Notes: a model not told the origin generated them from the sequence alone. Counted from the stretch's first letter, positions 1-11,331 are shown. The stretch is DNA of 64,000 nucleotides from Undaria pinnatifida (GCA_012845835.1 JABAKD010000008.1:11367060-11431059); one strand, 5' to 3'. Translations and numbers: made by a program.

Positions 1-3000
1 AAGCTCACCACACTTCCACGTATTTTCATACGCGTCGTGTGTCGATTTAACTCAGTTGCTTTCGCAGCCCAACGCTAGCTGGCGCACCCTTCGGCTCCCA
101 TTGTAGGTATAGCGTGAGCTATCCCTATCAGTGGTCTTAGCTTTTTGGGCATAACCCAAGGTTTTAGCTTTTGGGCCTGTACATAGGGTCTACTACTGTA
201 CGAGGCGTGGACTCTATGTTCAGCCGGGTGTCTGGTATGCGCGTAGCAGCAATAAAGCGGCTGTTCGCCGGTGGCCGGTGAAATAGATTAACGCGTCTCC
301 CTTTTTTTCTTGATTTTATTTTTGTGTCTTCCTGCTTTTTAGATAATTACAGCTGTAGTGGCATTATAACGGAAACGGGCACTAAAGAGGGGCCACGACC
401 ATACAAAAGAGCATCTACAGCAGCAATATAGAGTATGATGCAATAATATGCTAACATTAATAGTTTTTGCGGAGAAAAGGGTTTTAAGAGTTCCGCCGGG
501 CTTTGTTCCGGGTTCCGGGAAACGTGAACAGAATCAAACATGCCTCGGTATTTACACCCACAAGTATGGCTTTTGTTGTTTGATTTTCCCCTCTTGTCCA
601 CGCCGAGATTTTAAACGTTATATATTCGGCGAGCAAAGAGCCAGCAGTAGTAGAAAGCGCAAACGTGATATTATGGCGGGGGCACGGAGCACGAATTTCG
701 ACTCGAGTAGGGGCGTTTTTTATGTATATCAAACAAATGGAGACGCTGGTACGTTGCACCCCTCTTGTGTCTCCAGGTTAAACAAAGCCGGAGCTACGTT
801 ACCGCTTTTGATATGCTCGTTGTGTTTTCAGCTGATATTTGTACGTACAGCTGCTCGTCTTTTTTTTTGTTTATTGCTTATTTGTTGCTTTTTTGTCGCT
901 TTTTTCTTCTTGTAGCGGAGGGTATTATTAATACATAGTACAGAGAAATTAAAATTGTACTTGAGCTGTGAGATCGAAATTTTCGTCAAAACCTTTGATA
1001 ACCTCATCTTTGCAAGCTGCGTGTGTATATCATAGATCGAATATGATGGATGATTCTGGCTCAGCAGAATGACTTGATACAAAGCACAGTAGTGAGAGTC
1101 CTGCTGTGTGTGTCCGTCACAGTACTCCGTGTATTATACACCACGAAAATCAGGGAGTGGGGTTGGGAGGGGGGAGGGGAGGGAGGAGGCGGGGAGAGGG
1201 AGGGGGCTTGGATGCTGCGGTGTGTACATGCCTGTTTTTTCTTGATTTGTAGACTATACTCTGTGCCTTGTACCTGGTATCATATTATACCAATGTGTGA
1301 TTGGTATTAATATATTGTTAATATGATACGACCAGAGGACCAAGGTGCTAGTTGCCGGTGTGGGCATGTTTTAGTATGTACTTGTTGTGCTTTATGTTGG
1401 TCCCTACGGGTACCCTGGCGTACGAGTAGACTCGTATACTACGGGTAGCTTTAACTGTGCGTAAATATACCACAAGTATACTGCTTCGGCGCTGCGGAAA
1501 TCAGAAGGTTTTGGACGTTCCCGTCATGACCTATGTTCTGTCGCATGCCACTGCTGCTGCTGCTTCTTCTGCAGTCGTATGACATATGCCAGTTTTCGCC
1601 CCCCCGACTACGGTACGTGCCTTCATTTTTATCTCGAGAAGACATCGTCAGCCCTTTCTTCCCTCGCCGACTCGCATCGAATTGAGTCTACGCCCGCTGC
1701 AAGGAAGGCGCTCTCAACACTCAGCAGTTGATTCCTTCTTTTTTTTTTCGAATAACTCAAAAGTTCGACCCAGGCGGGATTCGAACTCCAGAACCAACTC
1801 TAGTACAATGAGCAAAATCAATGTGGTGCACAGCTTGCAAAGATGAGTATCGACCCTAAATTCGTCGAACTCACAGCTGACGTCGTTGGAATATTTGTAT
1901 ACAAACTGTTGACAACATAACATATGAAAAACATCAACGTTTGACACCCTCACTGTTTCAGACCCCCCCCCCCCCCCCCCCCCCCCCGTACTCCCTGTTA
2001 AGATATGCCTATATCTGCTTGGAAACCCCACCCCGTGTACTTTTCGGTTTTGTGCTTTTGTGCGCCTGTTCATGACGACGAGCTGGGTTATGGCAATTAG
2101 CGACGAATGTGAGATCAACAATAACCTAACTGTGAACTCAAGCGAACAGTTAGCAACCCCTTTGTGTTTTGAGGTAACCCCTCCGCCCCCCCGCTCTCCC
2201 AATGAAGATGCATTCATGTGGAAACCCCTTTTGTTGTTGTGATGAGGTTTTGGGTTGGAGGCGAAAGTACTACCAGGTAGTTAATTATCCCCTTAAGAAC
2301 TGCGATCTCTAGAGCTGTGAGTCGGCAGGATTTCACGATTACTAACTAATCGATAGGTGCCGTTAGCCTACTAACCGACTTTAGTCGGCAAGTCGGCTGG
2401 CGAAGCGAGCCTAATTTGCAGCTGCCCTCGGGCGGGGGGGAGGGGGGCGCCCAAAAAGGAAAAAAAATGCGTCTTACATTAAACGATTCCTTCTACAAGT
2501 ATGGAAACCGAATAAGTCGGATAGTTGGTGACTTAAGTCGTGCCGACTCGCAGCTGTACCAATCACTTTTTGGAGAAACGAAACACTTGGAATTTCGAGC
2601 GTTTCTTTCGAGGTGTGGTTGGCTTGAAATCCAGGGGGTGTCGCAAGAAGTAAAGGGAGGAAAAACTCTTGTAAAAACTAGAAAAAAACAAATAGCCACC
2701 GCCCTTGCAATCGGGCAAGTAACACTGACCAGCCTGGGCCAGACGAGTGTATAGCCTGGTCTGTTGCGGATTGGCTTTTGCATTGGTCAAACGGGTTTTG
2801 ATTAGAGGCCGTTCGTGGCCGCCTGTGTCTGTATTTTGTTCTTGGTTCCAGCCTTTTTTTGTGCGGTTGGTTCGGACAAGGGCTGTTTTTTGCTCTAATT
2901 TTTGTTTGCATGTTGGGGGGCGGCTCCTGTGCGTCTCCGTTGTTTTTTGTTTGTGGTGGTGTTGGTGTTGGTACTGTTGGTGATGGTGTTCTTGTTTGTT

Positions 3001-3064
3001 GTTGTTGGTGGTGGTGGTGCTGCTGCTGTTGATGTTGCTGTTGGTGGTGTTGGTGGTGTTGGGT

Positions 3065-3117
<53 letters not shown>

Positions 3118-3374
3118 GGTTGCTGTTGTTGTCGGTTGCTGTTGCTGTTGCTGTTGTTGTCATTGGTACTTGGTGGTGAGGTTGGTGTTGTTGGTGTTGT
3201 TGTCGTTGTTTTTGCTGCCGTTGTCGACAACTCAAGCCAACGTACCCCAAACAAAACCACGCCCACCCTATATATCCCAACCCAACCTAAACAAAACGAA
3301 ACGAAAGATACACCAACCCCAATCAAACCTAACCAAACCCAACCCGTCCCAACCGAAAAACACCGCATATCCAG
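1..3374. other. No recognised gene; repeat remnants
   Basis: I see no convincing exon. Bases 1-150 resemble 39136-39280. 963-1020 and 1829-1888 are degenerate ends of the foldback family best seen at 22381-23856. A 25-base C run lies at 1963-1987. 2930-3230 is a (TTG/GTT)-rich microsatellite whose poly-Gln and poly-Val translations are not genes. The missing CDPK 5' exon could lie here but no glycine-loop codons were found. Confidence 0.6.
3065..3118. repeat. (TTG)n microsatellite
   Basis: About 18 uninterrupted TTG units inside a wider GTT/GGT-rich block (about 2930-3210), just upstream of CDPK visible exon 1. Confidence 0.95.
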
Positions 3375-3611
3375 GGCTACGCGATCAAAACGATCAAGAA
3401 GAGCAAGGTGAGCCGCATCGAGAGCCTCAGGCGCGAGATCGAGATCCTCCGGTGCGTGGACCACCCTTGCATCATCAAGCTGTACGACGTGTACGAAGAT
3501 GACCGGTTTATTCACCTCGTCACGGAGCTGTGCACCGGAGGCGAGCTGTTCGATCGCATCATCCAGAAAACGGAATCGGAAGAGGGTCACTACAGCGAGA
3601 AGGATGCCAAG
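3375..3611 (+). CDS. CDPK visible exon 1: kinase N-lobe
   Basis: Begins after the acceptor AG at 3373-3374 and ends at AAG before the donor GTGGGG. It encodes 79 residues starting GYAIKTIKKSK, with the ATP-anchoring Lys at 5, the alphaC Glu in RREIEIL, and the hinge region VTELCTGGELFDRI. The glycine-rich loop must be in an earlier exon. A degenerate copy of the exon's last 57 bases lies downstream at 3726-3783. Confidence 0.92.
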
Positions 3612-3725
3612 GTGGGGAGGGTTTTAGAGTGGGGGACGCGTGTGTGTTTGTTGTGAGGGGGAGGGAGGGGGTAGTTGGGAGGGGGAGGGAGGGGGTAGTT
3701 GGGAGGGGAAGGGGAGGGGGGTGGT

Positions 3726-3783
3726 GCATCATCCAGAAGACAGACGGAGTCGGAGAAGGGGCACAACAGCGAGAAGAATGCTA
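3726..3783 (+). pseudogene. Degenerate copy of the 3' edge of CDPK exon 1
   Basis: Starts CATCATCCAGAAGACAG and matches the end of exon 1 (CATCATCCAGAAAACGG...) with scattered substitutions and a 3-base insertion. Translates as QTESEKGHNSEKNAR against KTESEEGHYSEKDAK in the real exon. The donor is lost (AATGCTAGG). Confidence 0.8.
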
Positions 3784-3889
3784 GGGGGGTGGCGGGGGTG
3801 GCGTATGGAGTTTGGGACACTATTTTTTTTTCCCCGCGTGTACCACTGTCGGCTTCAATCGTTACCATGTCCCGTTCATTCCCATCCAT

Positions 3890-4130
3890 TCCATTTCGCT
3901 CGCAAGCCGTCCCATCCCATCCCGTCCCATCCCACTCCATCCCATCCCACATCTTCCATACCATGCCATACCATACCATACCATCGCATCGCATCCCATC
4001 CCATCCTATTCCATACCATCCCATCCTATCCCATCCCATCCCATCCCATCGCATCGCATCCCATCCCATCGCATCCCATCCCATCGCATCCCATCCCATC
4101 GCATCCCATCCCATCCAATCCCATCTCGTG
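3890..4130. repeat. CCATC/CCATA pentanucleotide array
   Basis: Long imperfect array of CCATC, GCATC and CCATA units ending a few bases before the acceptor of CDPK exon 2. It is intronic. Its open frames (HPIPS-type peptides) are repeat translations. Confidence 0.95.
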
Positions 4131-4138
4131 AAACGCAG

Positions 4139-4261
4139 GTGGTTGTTGCTTCCATCCTGAGCGGGATCGAGTACTGCCACAACGAGCACAACATCTGCCA
4201 CCGCGACCTTAAGCCGGAGAACTTTTTGTTCAAGAGACCCGACTCCGACACGGAGATCAAG
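4139..4261 (+). CDS. CDPK visible exon 2: catalytic loop
   Basis: 41 codons between the acceptor CGCAG and the donor GTGACG, phase 0 at both ends. Encodes the alphaE helix and the catalytic loop HRDLKPENFLF, with the catalytic Asp in HRD. The preceding intron ends in a long CCATC/CCATA pentanucleotide tract that supplies the pyrimidine-rich acceptor context. Confidence 0.93.
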
Positions 4262-4759
4262 GTGACGATTAGTGATATTTTTTAACCGTCGTGATGGTTA
4301 TCGGATATCGACCCTACAATCAAGTTCGTTTGGTTCAATGCCGATATGAACAATGTAGTGATTGACTGAACGGTAGTAATTGATGAACATCAGATATCGA
4401 ACGAGAATCGAGAAGTGCAATATCGATGAACGAAAATCAAATCGATCTGTTCGATATTCGATATTCGATATTCGATAAACAAGTATGATATATTGCACCT
4501 GGAAATTATTTTGTTCAGTATGATACCAGCATAGTCTAATATGGCGATGGATGCCCAGAGGATGGAGGGAAAAAACGCGTCCGATACTCGAGGTTCAGTA
4601 TGTCGAAGTTCGATACCAGGGTACGAGGTAATTATTTATATCGAAAAGTCCTAGCGAAAATCTATGCGAATGCGATTTCACTACTACTACTGCTGCTGCT
4701 ACTACTACTACTACTACTATTAATACTACTTCTATTACTACTACTGCTACTACTACTGC

Positions 4760-5040
4760 ATCTATCACGACTTAATCCGACCCGCGCTGTCCCCGCCCCC
4801 CCCCCTCCCTTTTACCATATGATCGACTTCGGTCTCTCTCGGTTCTACTGTATCTATCACGACGTAATCCGACCCGCGCTGTCCCCCCCCTCCCTTTTAC
4901 CAGACCATCGACTTCGGTCTCTCTCGGTTCTGCTGTATCTATCACGACGTAATCCGACCCGCGCTGTCCCCCCCCCCCCCCCCCCGCGTTACCCCCCTCC
5001 CTTTTACTAGATCATCGACTTCGGTCTCTCTCGGTTCGAG
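4760..5040 (+). repeat. Tandem repeat containing the 5' edge of CDPK exon 3
   Basis: Units starting ATCTATCACGAC at 4760, 4852 and 4937 (about 85-92 bp). The first two end with GATCGACTTCGGTCTCTCTC-like copies of the exon start (near 4820 and 4905); the third runs into the real exon at 5011. After the real exon start the sequence continues GAGGACATGCAG, while the copies turn back into the intronic unit. Confidence 0.88.
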
Positions 5041-5457
5041 GACATGCAGACAGCGATGACAACTCGGGTGGGCACGCCCTACTACATCGCGCCGGAAGTG
5101 CTATCCCGTAAGTACGACAAGGCGTGCGACCTCTGGTCCATCGGGGTCATCACCTACATCCTCCTGGCCGGCTACCCTCCCTTCTACGGAGAATCCGACC
5201 AAGAAATCTTTGCTTCGGTCCGGCACGGGTACTTCGACTTCCCTTCGCCTGAGTGGGATAGCATCTCCTCCGAGGCTAAGGACTTCATCACGCAGCTCTT
5301 GCAGAAGGACCCTTCTGCCAGAATGTCTGCGAGTCAGTCCATCAGGCACCGCTGGTTTGATACCCCCCCCGGTGGTCCGCTTGCGGCGGCGAATGCTTCT
5401 GCTAGTGCGGCTGGCGTGGAAGCTGGCGGGGATGGCACCGCGGATAAGCGGGAGAAG
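5011..5457 (+). CDS. CDPK visible exon 3: DFG to end of kinase domain plus linker
   Basis: 149 codons, starting IIDFGLSRFE after the acceptor TAG at 5008-5010. It contains the DFG metal-binding motif, VGTPYYIAPEVL (activation-segment end), DLWSIGVITYILLAGYPPF (alphaF) and the C-lobe, then an Ala/Gly-rich linker ending DKREK before the donor GTTTGT. The 5' edge is repeated upstream in the intron (4760-5010). The 3' edge is repeated twice downstream (5746-5845 and 5993-6106). Confidence 0.94.
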
Positions 5458-5745
5458 GTTTGTACTCTGGAAGCGAAGTTTGGGCTGGGGGGGGCGGGGG
5501 GGAGGGGGGGCAGGTTAGGGGACGCTCAGCGGGGTTGTTGGTTGTTTATGGGGGGGGAGGGCGAGGCGCACGTTTCGCGGGGGTTAGGGGACGTTTAGGG
5601 GGCCGAAGGCGGGGGGGGGGGGGGGGGGGGATCCTCATGTAGGGGCGGGGCGGTGGTGTACTTATGTTGTGGGGAAGGGGGGGGGGGAGAATTTCTTTTT
5701 GTTGGGATGATGGGGAGGTTTGATGCCCCCCCCCCCCCCCTTCCC

Positions 5746-6106
5746 CCCTGTGGTCCGCTTGCCGCGGCTAATGCTGCTGCTAGTGCGGCGGGAGGGGGCG
5801 AGGCTGCCGGGGATAAGCGGGATAAGGTTTGTACGCGGGAGTGGGAGTTGGGGGGGGGGAGTGTTGGACGTTCTTTTTGGGTAGGAGTGTGCTCATGTGT
5901 TGCACGGGGGGGTAGTCATTTCATGCGTGGCCATGTTGGGGAGGGAGGGGGTTATTGGACGTTGGAGTGGTGTGGGTGGGGCGCTTTTGACTTCCCCCCC
6001 GGTGATCCCCTTGCTGCTGCTAATGCTGCTAAGTCGGGGGTGGGAGGGGGTAGTCCTGGCGCAGGGTGGACGGGGGATGGGACCGCGGATAAGGGGGAGA
6101 AGAGTT
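5746..6106 (+). pseudogene. Two downstream copies of the 3' edge of CDPK exon 3
   Basis: Copy 1 (5746-5845) reads GPLAAANAAASAAGGGEAAG then DKRDK and keeps the donor AAG|GTTTGT. Copy 2 (5993-6106) reads GDPLAAANAAKSGV...DGTADKGEK and ends in TAG after Ser. Both preserve the frame of the real edge (GGPLAAANASASAAG...DKREK). No clear acceptor precedes either copy. Confidence 0.82.
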
Positions 6107-6560
6107 AGGACACGAACGCGGGGTTTTTTTTGCGGGGGGGGGGGGTGGAGGGGGGGGGGGAAAGAAGGTTGGGGTATAGTGGTGAATTGTGTTGGACGTT
6201 GGCCTTGACCAGACGGAAGGTTTTTGGACATTGCGGTGGGGGTGGAGAGGAGGGGGGGAGCAGGGGTTGGCCGAGGGGGTGGGGGTGGGGAGGGGCACGG
6301 GGGGAGGTTGTACCGTGCGTATCTTGTCGTCGAGCACTCTCGACGCCCGTACTTTCGTACTGTATTTGGAGATGACTGGTTGACCAGGTTCTTGGTCGTT
6401 CCGCCCCACGATGCTGGTGCTTACCTTCGCATTTGTCCTCTCCTGCCCTCCTGCCCTCCGTCCCTCCCTCCTCCCTATATCCCCCCCTCCCTCCCCCCCT
6501 CCTCCGTTCCCCCCTCCCTTCCTTCTCCCCTCGCCCCCACCCGCCCGCCCGCCGCTTTTG

Positions 6561-6591
<31 letters not shown>

Positions 6592-6663
6592 TCTCCCCCT
6601 TGCCCCTCCCCCCTGGTCCCGCCTTATTTGTTTTGCCCCTCTACTTTTCTCCCCTCCCTGAAG

Positions 6664-6786
6664 GTGAGCATGCAGCGCATCAACCACCGTCTACGAAGAT
6701 TCGTGGGCATGAGCAAGCTAAAGAAGGTGGCCCTCAACGTAATCGCGCAACAGCTCACAGAGGCGGAGATAGGACACCTGCGCGGG
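6664..6786 (+). CDS. CDPK visible exon 4: autoinhibitory junction
   Basis: 41 codons after a very long C-rich acceptor tract. The segment MQRINHRLRRFVGMSKLKK followed by VALNVIAQQL matches the basic autoinhibitory/pseudosubstrate junction and the start of the calmodulin-like region of CDPKs. The donor is GTGAGC and both boundaries are phase 0. Confidence 0.92.
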
Positions 6787-7068
6787 GTGAGCTTTGGTCA
6801 CTTTTTTGCTTCCTCGTTTTTGTCTCGCGTTTTTTCCCCCCAAGAATAGTAACAACAAAGTTATTTTCTTTTTCGAAGAGTATGGGAGGCTATTACGCAA
6901 AGAGTATAGTCTAAAATTGAGCTTTTACTGTTGTTACGTTGTGCTTGTTTGTCCGCGGAATATGCTGGTGTTCTTTATTCGCCGTGTGTGTGGGGTAATC
7001 AATGGCTGATGCATGCGCGTTCTGCCGGCAGCGCGGCGAGTGGTACCTTGCCTTGCCTTTGCCTTCCC

Positions 7069-7195
7069 CTTGCTCAGGCCTTGCCTTGCCTTGCCTTGCC
7101 TTGCCTTGCCTTGCCTTGCCTTGCCTTGCCTTGCCTTGCCTTGCCTTGTCTCGTCTTGTCTTGTCTTGTCTTGTCTTGCCTTACCTTACCTTGCT
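7069..7195. repeat. (TTGCC)n pentanucleotide array
   Basis: About fourteen TTGCC units grading into TTGTC/TTACC units, in the intron before CDPK exon 5. Confidence 0.95.
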
Positions 7196-7315
7196 ACAAC
7201 TCCTTACCCTGTCTCTCATTTTTTTTACGTATTATAACCGTGTTGTCGTGGTAAGTTGGCTTTTTTTACGATATCTGACCCCCCGCCCCCCCATTCCCCC
7301 CTCCCCCTCTGCCAG

Positions 7316-7495
7316 GTGTTCGAACGCCTTGATGCGGAAGGAAACGGGGTGATCTCTGTGAACGAGCTAGAGCAGGTGGTGCAGCAAGATGGCTTCGAGA
7401 ACCTGCAGGAGGATGTGGTGCGATTGCTGCAGGGCATCGACATCGACGGTAGCAATTCCCTCAACTACAGGGAGTTCCTTGCCGCCACAATGGAG
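7316..7495 (+). CDS. CDPK visible exon 5: EF-hands 1 and 2
   Basis: 60 codons between GCCAG and GTACGT. EF1 loop is DAEGNGVISVNE (D1, E3, N5, I8, E12: canonical). EF2 loop is DIDGSNSLNYRE (D1, D3, S5, L8, E12, with Asn for the usual Gly at 6). The exon's 3' half has a frame-preserving copy at 7659-7742. Confidence 0.94.
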
Positions 7496-7658
7496 GTACG
7501 TCTTCATATAGGGGACAAGGGGAGGGGGGGACCAGGGGATACGGAAAGGGAGAAGGATCAGGGCATAGGGGGCGGGGGGGGGAGGGGGGGGTCAGAGGAC
7601 GGGGGGCGGTCAGGGAATAGGGGACGGGAGGGGGGGGGGATCAGGGGATGCGATATAG

Positions 7659-7742
7659 GATGTGGTGCGATTGCTGCAGGGCATCGACGTTAACGTTACC
7701 AATTTCCTGAGCTTTGAGGAGTTTCTTGCGGCCACGATGGAG
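7659..7742 (+). pseudogene. Partial copy of CDPK exon 5 (candidate alternative EF-hand exon)
   Basis: The first 30 bases repeat the exon-5 bases beginning GATGTGGTGCG exactly; the rest is clearly homologous. It is preceded by AG (7657-7658), followed by the donor GTGCGTC, and reads open for 28 codons (DVVRLLQGIDV...AATME) in phase 0. The EF loop is altered to DVNVTNFLSFEE (N at 3, T at 4-5 region, E at 12). Upstream sequence is G-rich, not pyrimidine-rich, so use as an exon is uncertain. It is either a decayed exon copy or an optional exon. Confidence 0.6.
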
Positions 7743-7799
7743 GTGCGTCTCTCTATAGGGGAAAAGGGGGGGGGGGGGCAGGGCAGAGCGGGAGGAAGC

Positions 7800-8260
7800 C
7801 AATCGTAGGATGTTAGTCGCCGCCGGAACTTACTGTCGCATGCAATCAAGAGGCGTGCAGGAAGGGGCGGGGGGGGGGATGGGGGGGGGGGGGAGCCAAC
7901 TAACTCAGCGTTGCTGGTCACAGGCTGCTTGCTGGTCACAAGCGAAGTTAACTTGCAATCAGGAGGCTTACAGAGGGCAGAGGGAGGGAGGAGGTGGCGG
8001 GGTACGAGGGAGAGAGGAAGTGGCGGGTAGCTGGGGGCGAGAGAGGGGAGGAGGGTTCCTATTCGCTGTGGTGGAGCATGTCTGCCGAGGTGTTGATCGG
8101 GGACGGAGGTAGCTGGCGAGGGGGGGAGGGAGAGAGGGGTTTTACTTGTGCCGGCAGCGAGATTTTGGCGAGGTGTTGGTTGGGGGTGGAGCTCGCACGC
8201 GATCAGGAGGCGCGGAGAGGAGGGGGGGGCGGGGAGGGAGGGATGGCGGGGTTCCCGTTG
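7800..8260. repeat. Degenerate G-rich intronic repeat units
   Basis: Three related segments, each with a (C)GCA(T/C)GC(G/A)ATCA(G/A)GAGGC-like core (near 7837, 7953 and 8190) followed by G-rich sequence, in the intron after CDPK exon 5. A related core recurs in the intron after exon 7 (11651, 11781, 12058), with GGAGAAAATTGGGG. Confidence 0.6.
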
Positions 8261-9225
8261 TACCAATGGCATGTGTCCGCTGAAGGGGGGATTACGAAGT
8301 TTTTGCCGGAGTCGGGGCGGTGGGGGGTGGGGTTGGTTGGGACGTGTTTAGGCAGAGTACGTGAGCTATGTCTGCTTGTTAGCTCCGTCGGGTGTTGGGA
8401 GGGGGGTGGCAGGCGTTGGCCTTGAGGCAACCGAGGGGGAAAGGGGAGGTTTTGTGGTGTTGTCGTGGATTGTGTCACACTGACCCAGTAGGTTGTTGTT
8501 GACGTCCCTTCTCGATCGCCGCTCGATTTCTCGCTGTGGGTGTCGCAGAGCGTCGTCGTGTGCATGTATCGCTATTTGTGCGCATGTACTCGCACGTATA
8601 ACTCTTTTAGTCAATGTATACCAGGTATCATATATGACGAGAGGTATGTTAACTGTATGTGGTATGCAGCGATTGCACCTCGAATCGTGTTTTATAAAAT
8701 TATTCTAACAACGTCTTGTGTAGTCATGTTTGCGTCCGTGTGCGGTGTTCACGTGTGCGTACCTGGTAGTCGATTCACCAGGTATGGGTCAACACACGTA
8801 CATGCGCTTTTTTGTGACATGTGGCGTGTTGTTGATGTTGTTGTTCTCACATTAACTCTTGTTCTCACATTGTATATGTGCGTGCGCATGCTTATGTCTG
8901 TATGACTATGTGCGTACCTGGTAGTCGATGTACAAGGTATGGATCAATGCGCGCACACGTCCATAGTCTATGACATGGACCTGGTAGTGTTTCCTGTTGG
9001 AATATATTGTATTATGGTGTATGTTTAAATTCGTCATGACTCTTGTGCAGAATTTCTCGACAGACCGTAGCAGCAACATGGTCTTGTTTCGAAACACCAT
9101 CGGCTAACACCCCCCCCCCCCCCCCCGCCCTCCCGTCTTGTTTCCTTCTCCGCTGTTTTGGTGGCGACCCCTCCCTCCCCCCTCTTTTTACCTACTCCGC
9201 TTTTTGTGTACCTTTGCCCTTTTAG

Positions 9226-9297
9226 CGGAATATTTTTATCCGCGAAGAGAACATCCGCTGCGCGTTCGACTACTTCGATTTGGACGGAAACTCGGAG
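9226..9297 (+). CDS. CDPK visible exon 6: start of EF-hand 3
   Basis: 24 codons (RNIFIREENIRCAFDYFDLD then GNSE) between TTTTAG and GTGAGA. It holds the entering helix and the first half of EF3. The loop continues in the next exon and has Asn, not Glu/Asp, at position 12. The acceptor follows a C run and CT-rich sequence at about 9110-9225. Confidence 0.9.
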
Positions 9298-9747
9298 GTG
9301 AGAAGTCATAACCACCCGCTCTACAGCGGCAACCGGCACTACGCTGCGTACCGATACTACTGGTTGTTCCCATATGTGCCAAGCGATTTTACAGGCAGTA
9401 TATCGGGTAACCCGCACTATTCCACCGGCATGGTATGGGACGACTATTGTGTTGTATAACAATTCAGTATCATTTTCTACTTCCCCCCCCCCACCTGCCA
9501 GATTCGAGCAAAACATCAAATCCCGGGGGGCTTCGGTTTAAGAGCTATCAGTTCTAAGAGGAATGTCGATTTACGAGAAGTCATCTGCCTTGGCAGGGGC
9601 ATACCAGAAGCCTTCCTTATAACACCCATTCCTGTTTAAGGGAAATACCGGTTTAAGCCGTAAGAGCGGTCTACTTGGCCCGACTCTCTTTAACCGTACC
9701 CCCCCCCCCGCCGCTTGTGCCTGCTAGTATATACTGAGTATGTTTTT

Positions 9748-10460
9748 GTCCCCCTCAAAAACGGGTTTTATTGTTTCCGCGCACAGACTGACCAACATCA
9801 TCCTGTTGACCCTGGTACAAGCTACACTGTAGTTCCAAGGGGAGTCGCCGACCTATATCCTTAATGAGGACACACACCCAGTAATACGCGCGATCGGAGT
9901 GCGCGTATCACACAGCTTGCAAAGATGAGTTTCGACAAAATCTTCGATCTCACAGCTGCAGCGTTTTTTTTTTTTTCAGTGTGTTGTAGCTCCCATCAAC
10001 TCGTGTGCGTCAGTTGGCTGATAGTTCGGATAATCGTATCCCCGCAGACACTCAAGGATGTAATCAGATTCTTAGGTATGTCGTACGTGTTATCGGCTTG
10101 TGTGCGTGGGTGGAGATTTTGGAGGCTAGTATACTCTACATGATTCTCGGTCGGCGTATATATCGTAGGTCGAAAAAGTGCGGGCTTGAGCCATCTCGTC
10201 TCTCGACAGGGCTCTGTCGGGTCTGTATTGGTTTTGCCCCGTCGAACGCGGCAGGGCCTCTCGCGGGCGATAACTCGACACCCGTGGATTGGGTCGAGAG
10301 GTGTCCGCAGCCTCACGGGACGGATCGGGTCGGGTCGAATTACCCTGACCCGACCCGCGAAGAGAGCCCTGGATATTATTTTATAAAAAATATTTCAAGG
10401 ACGTCAGCCGTGAGTTCGACGGATTTCAGGTCAATACTCATCTTTGTAAGCTGCGCTGTT
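9748..10460. mobile_element. Partial foldback-family element in a CDPK intron
   Basis: 9748-9965 matches the left terminal repeat of the 22381-23856 element (GTCCCCCTC...GGAGTCGCCGACC...TTGCAAAGATGAGTTTCGAC). 10395-10460 is an inverted, more decayed copy of the inner part. Between them lies a perfect 11-bp stem at 10326-10336/10347-10357. Confidence 0.7.
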
Positions 10461-11331
10461 GGTACTTACAATATACTATATGCGTGAGTTTTTATTGGGA
10501 GGGGTCCTATTCTTTTGTCCACCATAATGGTAAGTGTTGGTATTTTCGCTGTATGTAGGTGGGGAATTTTGAGCTAGATCAAACATCACATCTATTTTGT
10601 AAATTTATTACTGTAGTTTCCACTATACTGCTCTATCATATGTATGGTAGGCGGTTTATTTTGTTTTTTCTCCCCCCGGCTTTAATATCGGAAAGAGTAC
10701 GAATACAGAATATTATTAGTTATCTTATATGTTACTCTTACTACAGCATTCGAGAATTAAAGTCGGCTACTCCCCCCTCAACAAGAAACAAAAGGTCTGT
10801 GGGACACGAACCCACGGTTCCACATTGATACGCTGTCACTCCAATATTTTAGAATAAACTAAACAAATAAATGAATAAATACATATATTTTTGGGACCCT
10901 CAGGTGAGTTCGACGAATTTCGAGTCAGTGCTTTTGTTCGCGTTCGCTTGTACCAGGTATCAAATTGTGTTCGTAGAAACAACCACGAACAGCGTTGTTT
11001 TTTCTCGGCCTGTTGTGTTAGTACGTCTGTCTCAAGTTTGTGGCGTTAAAGGCTATGTAGACGCGCGTGACCACGATGCATCGCGCTTACCTCTCCCTCC
11101 CGCCCTCGCCCCCTCCTCCCCCCGCCTCTTCCTTCCCTCCCTCCCAACTCTCCTCTGCTTTCTCTCTTCTCCCCGTTTTTTTTCTTCTTATTTGCATGCT
11201 TCATTGTTTTCCGACTCGACTTTTGCGCCGAAAAAAACGTGATGTTATAAAAACAAAACAAAAAAAAATGTGCCTGGTAATTTAATTACCCAAATACATA
11301 TATATATATATCAATACAAATATAAATGTAG

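Noticed and set aside
1759-1800. B-box-like GTTCGAATCC on the minus strand
   Set aside because: The flanking bases do not form a T-stem and no cloverleaf can be drawn.
2678-3280. Long poly-Gln/poly-Thr/poly-Val ORFs
   Set aside because: They are translations of a (TTG)n microsatellite in several frames on both strands.
3590-4285. ORFs rich in HPIPS or GWDGM repeats
   Set aside because: Pentanucleotide-array translations. They overlap CDPK exon 2 in the wrong frame, or run into it through the intron.
10784-10830. tRNA-like T-arm on the minus strand (GTGGGTTCGTGTCCCAC)
   Set aside because: The T-stem and B-box are good, but no matching acceptor strand, D-arm or anticodon arm lies at the right distance. 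Probably a tRNA-derived repeat end.
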